From the NCBI RefSeq assembly GCF_051020985.1, contig NW_027475145.1, positions 1,240,001 to 1,304,000 of the forward strand: DNA of 64,000 nt, given 5' to 3'. This document shows positions 11,930 through 24,670 of this stretch, piece by piece. A model generated the notes under the pieces. That model did no database searches and was not told where the DNA came from. It was given only the letters and a program-made list of their open reading frames with translations. The DNA comes from Nomia melanderi. Lineage: Eukaryota; Arthropoda; Insecta; Hymenoptera; Halictidae. The position numbers were made by a program, and so were the translations under genes. Each line of letters starts with the position of its first letter. Position 1 is the first letter of the stretch.

Positions 11930-14029
11930 CTAATAGCACCCGAGATATCACCAGATATATATTGGATTTTTCCCTGACCCTGAGTGTCCGACCCCACGAG
12001 ACGGTGGTTTTCTCGGCGCCTGGTGGTCCGAGGTCGTTCCCGCTGCAGAGATTCATGCGCCAGGGCCACCTGCAGACAATGCACTTTGATTTATTGCGCT
12101 ATCTATAATAGCACCCGAGATATCACCAGATATATATTGGATTTTTCCCTGACCCCGAGTGTCCGACCCCATGAGACGCTGGTTTCCTCGGCCTCTGGTG
12201 CTCCGAGGTCGCTCCCGCTGCACAAATTCATGCGCCAGGTCCTCCTGCAGACAATGCACTTTGATTTATTGCGCTATCTCTAATAGCACCCGAGATATCA
12301 CCAGATATATATTGGATTTTTCCCTGACCCTGAGTGTCCGACCCCCTGAGAAGGTGGTTTTCTCGGCCCCTGGTGGTCCGAGGTCGATCCCGCTGCACAG
12401 ATTCATGGGCCAGGGCCTCCTACAGACAATGCACTTTGATTTATTGCGCTATCTATAATAGCACCCGAGATATCACCAGATATATATTGGATTTTTCCCT
12501 GACCCTGAGTGTCCGACCCCCTGAGAAGGTGGTTTTCTCGGCCCCTGGTGGTCCGACGTCGTTCCCGCTGCACAGATTCATGCGCCAGGGCCTCCTGCAG
12601 ACAATGCACTTTGATTTATTGCGCTATCTGTAATAGCACCCGAGATATCACCAGATTTATATTGGATTTTTCCCTGACCCCGAGTGTCCGACCCCATGAG
12701 ACGCTGGTTTTCTCGGCCCCTGGTGGTCCGAGGTCGTTCCCGCTGCACAGATTCATGCGCCAGGGCCTCCTGCAGACAATGCACTTTGATTTATGTCGCT
12801 ATCCCTTATAGCACCCGAGATATCACCAGATTTATACTGGATCTTTCCCTGACCCTGAGTGCCCGACCCCTTGAGACGCTGGTTTTCTCGGCCCCTGGTG
12901 GCCCGAGGTCGTTCCCCCTGCAGAGATTCATGCGCCACGGCCTCCTACAGACAATGCACTTTGATTTATTGCGCTATCTGTAATAGCACCCGATATATCA
13001 CCATATACATATTGGATTTGTCCCTGACCCTGAGTGTCCGACCCTATGAGACGGTAGTTTTCTCGGCCCCTGGTGGTCCGAGGTCGATCCCGCTGCACAG
13101 ATTCATGCGCCAGGGCCTCCTACAGACAATGCACTTTGATTTATTGCGCTATCTCTAATAGCACCCGAGATATCACCAGATATATATTGGATTTTTCCCT
13201 GACCCTGAGTGTACGACCCCATGAGACGGTGGTTTTCTCGGCCCCTGGTGGCCCGAGGTCGTTCCCCCTGCACAGATTCATGCGCCAGTGCCTCCTACAG
13301 ACAATGCACTTTGATTTATTGCGCTATCTCTAATAGCACCCGAGATATCACCAGATATATATTGGATTTTTCCCTGACCCTGACAGTCCCGCCGCATGAG
13401 ACGGTGATTTTCTCGGCCCCTGGTGGTCCGAGGTCGATCCCCCTGCACAGATTCATGGGCCAGGGCCTCCTACAGACAGTGCACTTTGATTTATTGCGCT
13501 ATCTGTAATAGCACCCGAGATATCACCAGATATATATTTTATTTTTCACTGACCCTGAGTGTCCGGCCCCATGAGACGGTGTTTTTCTCGGACCCTGGTG
13601 GTCCGAGGTCGTTCCCGCTGTACAGATTCATGCGCCAGGGCCTCCTACAGACAATGCACTTTGATTTATTGCGCTATCCGTAATCGCACCCGAGATATCA
13701 CCAGATATATATTGGATTTTCCCCTGACCCTGAGGGTCCAGCCCCATGAGACTGTGGTTTTCTCGGCCCCTGGTGGTCCGAGGTCGTTCCCGCTGCACAG
13801 ATTCATGCGCCAGGGCCTCCTACAGACAATGCACTTTGATTTATTGCGCTATCCGTAATCGCACCCGAGATATCACCAGATATATATTGGATTTTCCCCT
13901 GACCCTGAGGGTCCAGCCCCATGAGACTGTGGTTTTCTCGGTCCCTGGTGGTCCGAGGTCGTTCCCGCTGCACAGATTCATGCGCCAGGGCCTCCTGCAG
14001 ATAATTCATTTTTGTTTATTGCGCTATCT
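11930..14029 (+). repeat. Twelve-monomer higher-order unit, copy 1 (2,100 bp)
   Basis: Start of the homogenised part of zone A. About 11,930-13,670 is repeated at 14,030-15,770, exactly 2,100 bp or 12 monomers later, with very few changes. Markers include CACGAGACGG, CCCCCTGAGAAGG, GGTGCTCCGAGGTCGCTCC, CACAAATTCATG, ATGTCGCTATCCCTTATAGC and CATATACATATTGGATTTG. The end of the unit (about 13,510-14,029) is a copy of about 10,012-10,531 (offset 3,498), so the unit was assembled from two sources. Zone D has one version of the main part, about 52,230-53,230. Confidence 0.82.
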
Positions 14030-15770
14030 CTAATAGCACCCGAGATATCACCAGATATATATTGGATTTTTCCCTGACCCTGAGTGTCCGACCCCACGAG
14101 ACGGTGGTTTTCTCGGCGCCTGGTGGTCCGAGGTCGTTCCCGCTGCAGAGATTCATGCGCCAGGGCCACCTGCAGACAATGCACTTTGATTTATTGCGCT
14201 ATCTATAATAGCACCCGAGATATCACCAGATATATATTGGATTTTTCCCTGACCCCGAGTGTCCGACCCCATGAGACGCTGGTTTCCTCGGCCTCTGGTG
14301 CTCCGAGGTCGCTCCCGCTGCACAAATTCATGCGCCAGGTCCTCCTGCAGACAATGCACTTTGATTTATTGCGCTATCTCTAATAGCACCCGAGATATCA
14401 CCAGATATATATTGGATTTTTCCCTGACCCTGAGTGTCCGACCCCCTGAGAAGGTGGTTTTCTCGGCCCCTGGTGGTCCGAGGTCGATCCCGCTGCACAG
14501 ATTCATGGGCCAGGGCCTCCTACAGACAATGCACTTTGATTTATTGCGCTATCTATAATAGCACCCGAGATATCACCAGATATATATTGGATTTTTCCCT
14601 GACCCTGAGTGTCCGACCCCCTGAGAAGGTGGTTTTCTCGGCCCCTGGTGGTCCGAGGTCGTTCCCGCTGCACAGATTCATGCGCCAGGGCCTCCTGCAG
14701 ACAATGCACTTTGATTTATTGCGCTATCTGTAATAGCACCCGAGATATCACCAGATTTATATTGGATTTTTCCCTGACCCCGAGTGTCCGACCCCATGAG
14801 ACGCTGGTTTTCTCGGCCCCTGGTGGTCCGAGGTCGTTCCCGCTGCACAGATTCATGCGCCAGGGCCTCCTGCAGAGAATGCACTTTGATTTATGTCGCT
14901 ATCCCTTATAGCACCCGAGATATCACCAGATTTATACTGGATCTTTCCCTGACCCTGAGTGCCCGACCCCTTGAGACGCTGGTTTTCTCGGCCCCTGGTG
15001 GCCCGAGGTCGTTCCCCCTGCAGAGATTCATGCGCCACGGCCTCCTACAGACAATGCACTTTGATTTATTGCGCTATCTGTAATAGCACCCGATATATCA
15101 CCATATACATATTGGATTTGTCCCTGACCCTGAGTGTCCGACCCTATGAGACGGTAGTTTTCTCGGCCCCTGGTGGTCCGAGGTCGATCCCGCTGCACAG
15201 ATTCATGCGCCAGGGCCTCCTACAGACAATGCACTTTGATTTATTGCGCTATCTCTAATAGCACCCGAGATATCACCAGATATATATTGGATTTTTCCCT
15301 GACCCTGAGTGTACGACCCCATGAGACGGTGGTTTTCTCGGCCCCTGGTGGCCCGAGGTCGTTCCCCCTGCACAGATTCATGCGCCAGTGCCTCCTACAG
15401 ACAATGCACTTTGATTTATTGCCCTATCTGTAATAGCACCCGAGATATCACCAGATATATATTGGATTTTTCCCTGACCCTGAGTGTCCGACCCCATGAG
15501 ACGGTAATTTTCTCGGCCCCTGGTGGTCCGAGGTCGATCCCGCTGCACAGATTCATGCGCCAGGGCCTCCTACAGACAATGCACTTTGATTTATTGCGCT
15601 ATCTGTAATAGCACCCGAGATATCACCAGATATATATTTTATTTTTCACTGACCCTGAGTGTCCGGCCCCATGAGACGGTGTTTTTCTCGGACCCTGGTG
15701 GTCCGAGGTCGTTCCCGCTGTACAGATTCATGCGCCAGGGCCTCCTACAGACAATGCACTTTGATTTACC
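14030..15770 (+). repeat. Twelve-monomer higher-order unit, copy 2 (incomplete, about 10 monomers)
   Basis: Matches 11,930-13,670 at a constant 2,100-bp offset. The few differences include CCGAGG (14,654) against CCGACG (12,554), and CAGAGAATGC (14,874) against CAGACAATGC (12,774). The match ends near 15,770. There the first copy continues into ATCCGTAATCGCACCCG, while this one switches to ATTTACCGCGCTATCTGTAATAG, a form also seen at 11,040. Confidence 0.82.
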
Positions 15771-16480
15771 GCGCTATCTGTAATAGCACCCGAGATATCA
15801 CCAGATTTATATTGGATTTTTCCCTGACCCCGAGTGTCCGACCCCATGAGACGCTGGTTTCCTCGGCCTCTGGTGCTCCGAGGTCGCTCCCCCTGCAGAG
15901 ATTCATGCGCCAGGGCCTCCTACAGACAATGCACTTTGATTTATTGCGCTATCTCTAATAGCACCCGAGATATCACCAGATATATATTGGATTTTTCCCT
16001 GACCCTGAGTGTACGACCCCATGAGACGGTGGTTTTCTCGGCCCCTGGTGGCCCGAGGTCGTTCCCCCTGCACAGATTCATGCGCCAGTGCCTCCTACAG
16101 ACAATGCACTTTGATTTATTGCCCTATCTGTAATAGCACCCGAGATATCACCAGATATATATTGGATTTTTCACTGACCCTGAGTGTCCGACCCCATGAG
16201 ACGGTAATTTTCTCGGCCCCTGGTGGTCCGAGGTCGATCCCGCTGCACAGATTCATGCGCCAGGGCCTCCTACAGACAATGCACTTTGATTTATTGCGCT
16301 ATCTCTAATAGCACCCGAGATATCACCAGATATATATTGGATTTTTCCCTGACCCTGACAGTCCCGCCCCATGAGACGGTGATTTTCTCGGCCCCTGGTG
16401 GTCCGAGGTCGATCCCCCTGCACAGATTCATGGGCCAGGGCCTCCTACAGACAATGCACTTTGATTTATTGCGCTATCTA
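15771..16480 (+). repeat. Four-monomer (700-bp) repeat segment
   Basis: About 15,902-16,305 repeats 15,202-15,605 at an offset of 700 bp. Shared marks are GTGTACGACC, GGTGGCCCGAGGTCG, TTCCCCCTGCACAG and GCCCTATCTGTAATAG. One visible difference is TCACTGACCC at 16,171 against TCCCTGACCC at 15,471. About 16,223-16,480 also matches zone D from 55,770 (offset 39,547 = 226 x 175 - 3). Confidence 0.7.
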
Positions 16481-19280
16481 TAATAGCACCCGAGATATCA
16501 CCAGATATATATTGGATTTTTCCCTGACCCTGAGTGTACGACCCCATGAGACGGTGGTTTTCTCGGCCCCTGGTGGCCCGAGGTCGTTCCCCCTGCACAG
16601 ATTCATGCGCCAGTGCCTCCTACAGACAATGCACTTTGATTTATTGCGCTATCTGTAATAGCACCCGAGATATCACCATATACATATTGGATTTGTCCCT
16701 GACCCTGAGTGTCCGACCCCATGATACGGTAATTTTCCCGGCCCCTGGTGGTCCGAGGTCGATCCCGCTGCACAGTTTCATGCGCCAGGGCCTCCTACAG
16801 ACAATGCACTTTGATTTATTGCGCTATCTCTAATAGCACCCGAGGTATCACCAGATATATATTGGATTTTTCCCTGACCCTGACAGTCCGGCCCCGTGCG
16901 TCGGCGATTTTCTCGGCCCCTGGTCGTCCGAGGTCGTTCCCGCTGCACAGATACATGCGCCAGGGCCCCCTGCAGATAATTCACTTTGATTTATTGCGCT
17001 ATCTCTAATAGCACCCGAGATATCACCAGATATATATTGGATTTTTCCGTGACCCTGACAGTCCGGCCCCCTGAGACGGTGGTTTTCTCGGCCCCTGGTG
17101 GTCCGAGGTCGTTCCCGCTGCACAGATTCATGCGCCAGGGCCCCCTGCAGATAATGCACTTTGATTTATTGCGCTATCTATAATAGCACCCGAGATATCA
17201 CCAGATATATATTGGATTTTTCCCTGACCCCGAGTGTCCGACCCCATGAGACGCTGGTTTCCTCGGCCCCTGGTGCTCCGAGGTCGTTCCCGCTGCACAG
17301 ATTCATGCGCCAGGGCCTCCTACAAACAATGCACTTTGATTTATTTCGCTATCTCTAATAGCACCCGAGATATCACCATATATATATTGGATTTTCCCCT
17401 GACCCTGAGTGTCCGGCCCCATGAGACGGTGGTTTTCTCGGCCCCTGGTGGTCCGAGGTCGTTCCCGCTGCACAGATTCATGCGCCACGGCCTGCTGCAG
17501 ACAATGCACTTTGATTTATTGCGCTATCTGTAATAGCACCCGAGATATCACCATATACATATTGGATTTGTCCCTGACCCTGAGTGTCCGACCCCATGAG
17601 ACGGTAATTTTCTCGGCCCCTGGTGGTCCGAGGTCGATCCCGCTGCACAGATTCATGCGCCAGGGCCTCCTACAGACAATGCACTTTGATTTATTGCGCT
17701 ATCTCTAATAGCACCCGAGATATCACCAGATATATATTGGATTTTTCCCTGACCCTGACAGTCCCGCCCCATGAGACGGTGATTTTCTCGGCCCCTGGTG
17801 GTCCGAGGTCGATCCCGCTGCACAGATTCATGGGCCAGGGCCTCCTACAGACAATGCACTTTGATTTATTGCGCTATCTATAATAGCACCCGAGATATCA
17901 CCAGATATATATTGGATTTTTCCCTGACCCTGAGTGTCCGACCCCCTGAGAAGGTGGTTTTCTCGGCCCCTGGTGGTCCGAGGTCGTTCCCGCCGCACAG
18001 ATTCATGCGCCAGGGCCTCCTGCAGACAATGCACTTTGATTTAGTGCGCTATCTGTAATAGCACCCGAGATATCACCAGATTTATATTGGATTTTTCCCT
18101 GACCCCGAGTGTCCGACCCCATGAGACGCTGGTTTTCTCGGCCCCTGGTTCTCCGATGTCGCTCCCGCTGCACAGATTCATGCGCCAGGAACTCCTACAA
18201 ACAATGCACTTTGATTTATTTCGCTATCTCTAATAGCACCCGAGATATCACCATATATATATTGGATTTTCCCCTGACCCTGAGTGTCCGGCCCCATGAG
18301 ACGGTGGTTTTCTCGGCCCCTGGTGGTCCGAGGTCGTTCCCGCTGCACAGATTCATGCGCCACGGCCTGCTGCAGACTATGCACTTTGATTTATTGCGCT
18401 ATCTGTAATAGCACCCGAGATATCACCATATACATATTGGATTTGTCCCTGACCCTGAGTGTCCGACCCCATGAGACGGTAATTTTCTCGGCCCCTGGTG
18501 GTCCGAGGTCGATCCCGCTGCACAGATTCATGCGCCAGGGCCTCCTACAGACAATGCACTTTGATTTATTGCGCTATCTCTAATAGCACCCGAGATATCA
18601 CCAGATATATATTGGATTTTTCCCTGACCCTGACAGTCCCGCCCCATGAGACGGTGATTTTCTCGGCCCCTGGTGGTCCGAGGTCGATCCCGCTGCACAG
18701 ATTCATGCGCCAGGAACTCCTGCAGACAATGCACTTTGATTTATTGCGCTTTCTGTAATAGCACCCGAGATATCACCAGATTTATATTGGATTTTTCCCT
18801 GACCCCGAGTGTCCGACCCCATGCGACGGTGGTTTTCTCGGCCCCTGGTGGTCCGAGGTCGTTCCCGCTGCACAGATTCATGCGCCAGGGCCTCCTGCAG
18901 ACAATGCACTTTGATTTATGTCGCTATCCCTTATAGCACCCGAGATATCACCAGATTTATATTGGATTTTTCCCTGACCCTGAGTGCCCGACCCCATGAG
19001 ACGGTGGTTTTCTCGGCCCCTGGTGGCCCGAGGTCGTTCCCCCTGCACAGATTCATGCGCCAGGGCCTCCTACAGACAATGCACTTTGATTTATTGCGCT
19101 ATCTGTAATAGCACCCGAGATATCACCATATACATATTGGATTTGTCCCTGACCCTGAGTGTCCGACCCTATGAGACGGTACTTTTCTCGGCCCCTGGTG
19201 GTCCGAGGTCGATCCCGCTGCACAGATTCATGCGCCAGGGCCTCCTACAGACAATGCACTTTGATTTATTGCGCTATCTC
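16481..19280 (+). repeat. Sixteen-monomer higher-order unit, copy 1 (2,800 bp)
   Basis: About 16,481-17,665 is repeated at 19,281-20,465 (offset 2,800 bp, 16 monomers). Shared marks are CCCCGTGCGTCGGCGATTTT, CACAGATACATGCG, TTTTTCCGTGACCC and CCTACAAACAATG. The first copy has CATGATACGG and TTTTCCCGG where the second has CATGAGACGG and TTTTCTCGG. Inside the unit a five-monomer step is also visible, 17,303 to about 17,750 against 18,178 to about 18,625 (offset 875). Both versions reappear in order in zone D. Confidence 0.75.
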
Positions 19281-22214
19281 TAATAGCACCCGAGATATCA
19301 CCAGATATATATTGGATTTTTCCCTGACCCTGAGTGTACGACCCCATGAGACGGTGGTTTTCTCGGCCCCTGGTGGCCCGAGGTCGTTCCCCCTGCACAG
19401 ATTCATGCGCCAGTGCCTCCTACAGACAATGCACTTTGATTTATTGCGCTATCTGTAATAGCACCCGAGGTATCACCATATACATATTGGATTTGTCCCT
19501 GACCCTGAGTGTCCGACCCCATGAGACGGTAATTTTCTCGGCCCCTGGTGGTCCGAGGTCGATCCCGCTGCACAGTTTCATGCGCCAGGGCCTCCTACAG
19601 ACAATGCACTTTGATTTATTGCGCTATCTCTAATAGCACCCGAGGTATCACCAGATATATATTGGATTTTTCCCTGACCCTGACAGTCCGGCCCCGTGCG
19701 TCGGCGATTTTCTCGGCCCCTGGTCGTCCGAGGTCGTTCCCGCTGCACAGATACATGCGCCAGGGCCCCCTGCAGATAATTCACTTTGATTTATTGCGCT
19801 ATCTCTAATAGCACCCGAGATATCACCAGATATATATTGGATTTTTCCGTGACCCTGACAGTCCGGCCCCCTGAGACGGTGGTTTTCTCGGCCCCTGGTG
19901 GTCCGAGGTCGTTCCCGCTGCACAGATTCATGCGCCAGGGCCCCCTGCAGATAATGCGCTTTGATTTATTGCGCTATCTATAATAGCACCCGAGATATCA
20001 CCAGATATATATTGGATTTTTCCCTGACCCCGAGTGTCCGACCCCATGAGACGCTGGTTTCCTCGGCCCCTGGTGCTCCGAGGTCGTTCCCGCTGCACAG
20101 ATTCATGCGCCAGGGCCTCCTACAAACAATGCACTTTGATTTATTTCGCTATCTCTAATAGCACCCGAGATATCACCATATATATATTGGATTTTCCCCT
20201 GACCCTGAGTGTCCGGCCCCATGAGACGGTGGTTTTCTCGGCCCCTGGTGGTCCGAGGTCGTTCCCGCTGCACAGATTCATGCGCCACGGCCTGCTGCAG
20301 ACAATGCACTTTGATTTATTGCGCTATCTGTAATAGCACGCGAGATATCACCATATACATATTGGATTTGTCCCTGACCCTGAGTGTCCGACCCCATGAG
20401 ACGGTAATTTTCTCGGCCCCTGGTGGTCCGAGGTCGATCCCGCTGCACAGATTCATGCGCCAGGGCCCCCTGCAGATAATGCACTTTGATTTATTGCGCT
20501 ATCTATAATAGCACCCGAGATATCACCAGATATATATTGGATTTTTCCCTGACCCCGAGTGTCCGACCCCATGAGACGCTGGTTTCCTCGGCCCCTGGTG
20601 CTCCGAGGTCGTTCCCGCTGCACAGATTCATGCGCCAGGGCCTCCTACAAACAATGCACTTTGATTTATTTCGCTATCTCTAATAGCACCCGAGATATCA
20701 CCATATATATATTGGATTTTCCCCTGACCCTGAGTGTCCGACCCCATGAGACGGTAGTTTTCTCGGCCGCTGGTGGTCCGAGGTCGATCCCGCTGCACAG
20801 ATTCATGCGCCAGGGACTCCTGCAGACAATGCACTTTGATTTATTGCGCTATCGCTTATAGCACCCGAGATATCACCGGATATATATTGGATTTTTCCCT
20901 GACCCTGACAGTCCCGCCCCATGAGACGGTGATTTTCTCGGCCCCTGGTGGTCCGAGGTCGATCCCGCCGCACAGATTCATGGGCCAGGGCCTCCTGCAG
21001 ACAATGCACTTTGATTTATGTCGCTATCCCTTATAGCACCCGAGATATTACCAGATTTATATTGGATTTTTCCCTGACCCTGAGTGTCCGACCCCATGAG
21101 ACGGTGGTTTTCACGGCCCCTGGTGGTCCGAGGTCGTTCCCGCTGCACAGATTCATGCGCCAGGGCCTCCTACAGACAATGCACTTTGATTTATTGCGCT
21201 ATCTGTAATAGCACCCGAGATATCACCATATACATATTGGATTTGTCCCTGACCCTGAGTGTCCGACCCTATGAGACGGTAGTTTTCTCGGCCCCTGGTG
21301 TTCCGAGGTCGATCCCGCTGCACAGATTCATGCGCCAGGGCCTCCTACAGACAATGCACTTTGACTTATTGCGCTATCTCTAATAGCACCCGAGATATCA
21401 CCAGATATATATTGGATTTTTCCCTGACCCTGAGTGTACGACCCCATGAGACGGTGGTTTTCTCGGCCCCTGGTGGCCCGAGGTCGTTCCCCCTGCACAG
21501 ATTCATGCGCCAGTGCCTCCTACAGACAATGCACTTTGATTTATTGCGCTATCTGTAATAGCACCCGAGATATCACCATATACATATTGGATTTGTCCCA
21601 GACCCTGAGTGTCCGACCCCATGAGACGGTAATTTTCTCGGCCCCTGGTGGTCCGAGGTCGATCCCGCTGCACAGATTCATGCGGCAGGGCCTCCTACAG
21701 ACAATGCACTTTGATTTATTGCGCTATCTCTAATAGCACCCGAGATATCACCAGATATATATTGGATTTTTCCCTGACCCTGACAGTCCCGCCCCATGAG
21801 ACGGTGATTTTCTCGGCCCCTGGTGGTCCGAGGTCGATCCCGCTGCACAGATTCATGGGCCAGGGCCTCCTACAGACAATGCACTTTGATTTATTGCGCT
21901 ATCTATAATAGCACCCGAGATATCACCAGATATATATTGGATTTTTCCCTGACCCTGAGTGTCCGACCCCCTGAGAAGGTGGTTTTCTCGGCCCCTGGTG
22001 GTCCGAGGTCGTTCCCGCTGCACAGATTCATGCGCCAGGGCCTCCTGCAGACAATGCACTTTGATTTATTGCGCTATCTGTAATAGCACCCGAGATATCA
22101 CCAGATTTATATTGGATTTTTGCCTGACCCCGAGTGTCCGACCCCATGAGACGCTGGTTTTCTCGGCCCCTGGTGGTCCGAGGTCGTTCCCGCTGCACAG
22201 ATTCATGCGCCAGG
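19281..22214 (+). repeat. Sixteen-monomer unit, copy 2, and end of homogenised zone A
   Basis: Repeats 16,481-17,665 over its first 1.2 kb. A three-monomer step follows: 19,961 to about 20,330 is repeated at 20,486 to about 20,750 (offset 525). About 18,703-21,910 is colinear with 58,775-61,980 in zone D (offset 40,072 = 229 x 175 - 3), the longest unbroken A/D match, over 3 kb. Homogenised monomers stop near 22,214, where GGGCCCCTTGCAGATAG and ATATTACCCTATCTC appear. Confidence 0.78.
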
Positions 22215-22821
22215 GCCCCTTGCAGATAGTTCACTTTGATATATTACCCTATCTCTAATAGCACCCGTGATATCACCAGATATATATCGGATTTTTCCCT
22301 GACCCTGACAGTCCGGCCCCATGAGACGGTGATTTTCTCGGCCCCTGGTGGTCCGAGGTCGTTCCCGCTGCATAGATTCATGCGCCAGGGCCCCCTGCAG
22401 ATAATTCACTTTGAATTATTGCCCTATCTCTAATAGCACCCGAGATATCACCAGATATATATTGGATTTTTCCTTGACCCTGACAGTCCGGCCACATGTG
22501 TCGATGGTTTTCTCCGTCCCGCGTGGTCCGAGGTCGATGCCGCTGCACAGATTCATGCGCCAGGGCCCCCCGCAGATAACTCACTTTGATTTATTCCCCT
22601 ATCTCTAATAGCACCTCAGATATCACCAGATATATATCGGATTTTTCCCTGACCCTGACAGTCCGACCCCATGAGACGCTGGTTTTCTGTGCCCCTGGTG
22701 GTCCCACGTCGATCCCGCTGCACAGATTCATGCGCCAGGGCCTCCTACAGACAAGGCACTCTGCTTTATTGCGCTATCTGTAATAGCACCCGAGATATCA
22801 CAAGATATATATAGGATTTTT

Positions 22822-22861
22822 ACATGACCTTGGGTGACGGATTCCGAATATCTGTACTTTT
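22822..22861 (+). repeat. Divergent 40-bp core in satellite monomer
   Basis: Carries GATTCCGAATATCTGTACTT. Preceded by CACAAGATATATATAGG and followed by CCCCTGCTGGTCCG. Closely matched by 23,700, five monomers plus three inserted bases later. Confidence 0.85.
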
Positions 22862-23699
22862 CTCGGCCCCTGCTGGTCCGAGGTCGTTCCCGCTGCTCAG
22901 ATTCATGCGCCAGGGCCTCCTATAGATAATTCACTGTGGTTTATTGCGCTATCTCTAATAGCACCCGAGATATCACCAGATAAATATTGGATTTTTCCCT
23001 GACACTGATAATCCGGCCCCATGAGACGGTGATTTTCTCGGACCCTGGTGATCCGAGGTCGTTCCCGCTGCACAGATTCATGCGCCAGGGCCTCTTGCAG
23101 ATAATTCACTTTGGTTTATTGCGCTATCTCTAATAGCACCCGAGATATCACCAGATATATATTGGATTTTTCCCTGACCCTGACAGTCCAGCCCCATGAG
23201 ACGGTTGTTTTCTCGGCCCCTGGTGGTCCGAGGTGGTTCCCACTGCACAGATTCTTGCGCCAGGGCCACCTGCAGATAATTCACTTTGATTTATTGCGCT
23301 ATCTCTAATAACACCCGAGATATCACCATATATATATATCGGATTTTTCCTTGACCCTGACAGTCCGACCCCATGAGACGGTACTTTTCTCGGCCCCTGG
23401 TGGTCCGAGGTCGTTCCCAATGCACATAATTCATGCGCTAGGACCTCCTGCAGACAATGCACTTTGATTTATTGCGCTATCTCTAATAGCACCCGAGATA
23501 TCACCAGATATATATCGCATTTTTCCCTGACCCTGACAGTCCGACCCCATGAGACGCTGGTTTTCTGTGCCCCTGGTGGTCCCACGTCGATCCCGCTGCA
23601 CAGATTCATGCGCCAGGGCCTCCTACAGACAAGGCACTTTGCTTTATTGCGCTATCTGTAATAGCACCCGAGATATCACAAGATATATATAGGATTTTT

Positions 23700-23739
23700 A
23701 CATGGCCTTGGGTGACGGATTCCGAATATCTGTACTTTT
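23700..23739 (+). repeat. Divergent 40-bp core in satellite monomer
   Basis: Same form as 22,822 except ACATGGCCTTGGG. The flanks CACAAGATATATATAGG and CCCCTGCTGG are the same. Confidence 0.85.
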
Positions 23740-24245
23740 CTCGGCCCCTGCTGGTCCGAGGTCGTTCCCGCTGCACAGATTCATGCGCCAGGGCCGCCTG
23801 CAGATAATTCACTTTGATTTATTGCGCTATCTCTAATAGCAGCCGAGATATCACCAGATATATAATGGATCTTTCCCTGACCCTGACAGTCCGGCCCCAT
23901 GCGTCGATGGTTTTCTCGGTCCCTCGTGGTCCGTGGTCGATCCCGCTGCACAGATTCATTCGCCAGTGCCTCCTACAGTCAATTCACTTTGATTTATTGT
24001 TCTATCTCTAATAGCACCCGAGATATCAACAGATATATATTGGACTTTTCCCTGACCCTGACAGTCCAGCCCCATGAGGCGGTGATTTCCTCGGCCCCTG
24101 GTGGTCCGAGGTCCATCCCGCTGCACAGTTTCATTCGCCAGGGCCTTCTACAGACAATGCACTTTGATTTATTGTGCTATCTGTAATAGCACCCGAGATA
24201 TCACCAGATATATATTGGATTTTTCCCTGACCCTGATTGTCCGGC

Positions 24246-24670
24246 TCCATGAGACGGCGGTTGTCTCGGCCCCTGGTGGTTCGAGGTCGTTCCCGCTGCA
24301 CAGATTCGTGCGCCAGGGCCTCCTGCAGATAATTCGCTTTGGTTTATTGCGCTATCTCTAATAGCACCCGAGATATCACCAGATATATGTTGGATTTTCC
24401 CCTGACCGTGAGTGTCCGGCCCCATGAGACTGTGGTTTTCTCGGCCCCTGGTGGTCCGAGGTCGTTCCCGCTGCACAGATTCATGCGCCAGGGCCTCCTA
24501 CAGACAATGCACTTTTATTTATTGCGCTATCTGTAATAGCACCCGAGATATCACCAGATATATATTGGATCTTTCACTGACCCTGAGTGTCCGGCCCCAT
24601 GAGACGGTGGTTTTCGCGGCCCCTGGTGGTCCGAGGTCGTTCCCGCTGCACAGATTCATTCGCCAGGGCC
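24246..24670 (+). repeat. Zone C segment repeated at 27,221-27,645 (17 monomers apart)
   Basis: The two stretches agree closely at an offset of 2,975 bp. Both hold CCGGCTCCATGAGAC at the upstream border, GATAATTCGCTTTGG, GATATATGTTGG, CTGACCGTGAGTG and GTTTTCGCGGCCC. The match fades where one reads CCTCTTACAGAC and the other CCTGCTGCAGAC. Confidence 0.7.
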
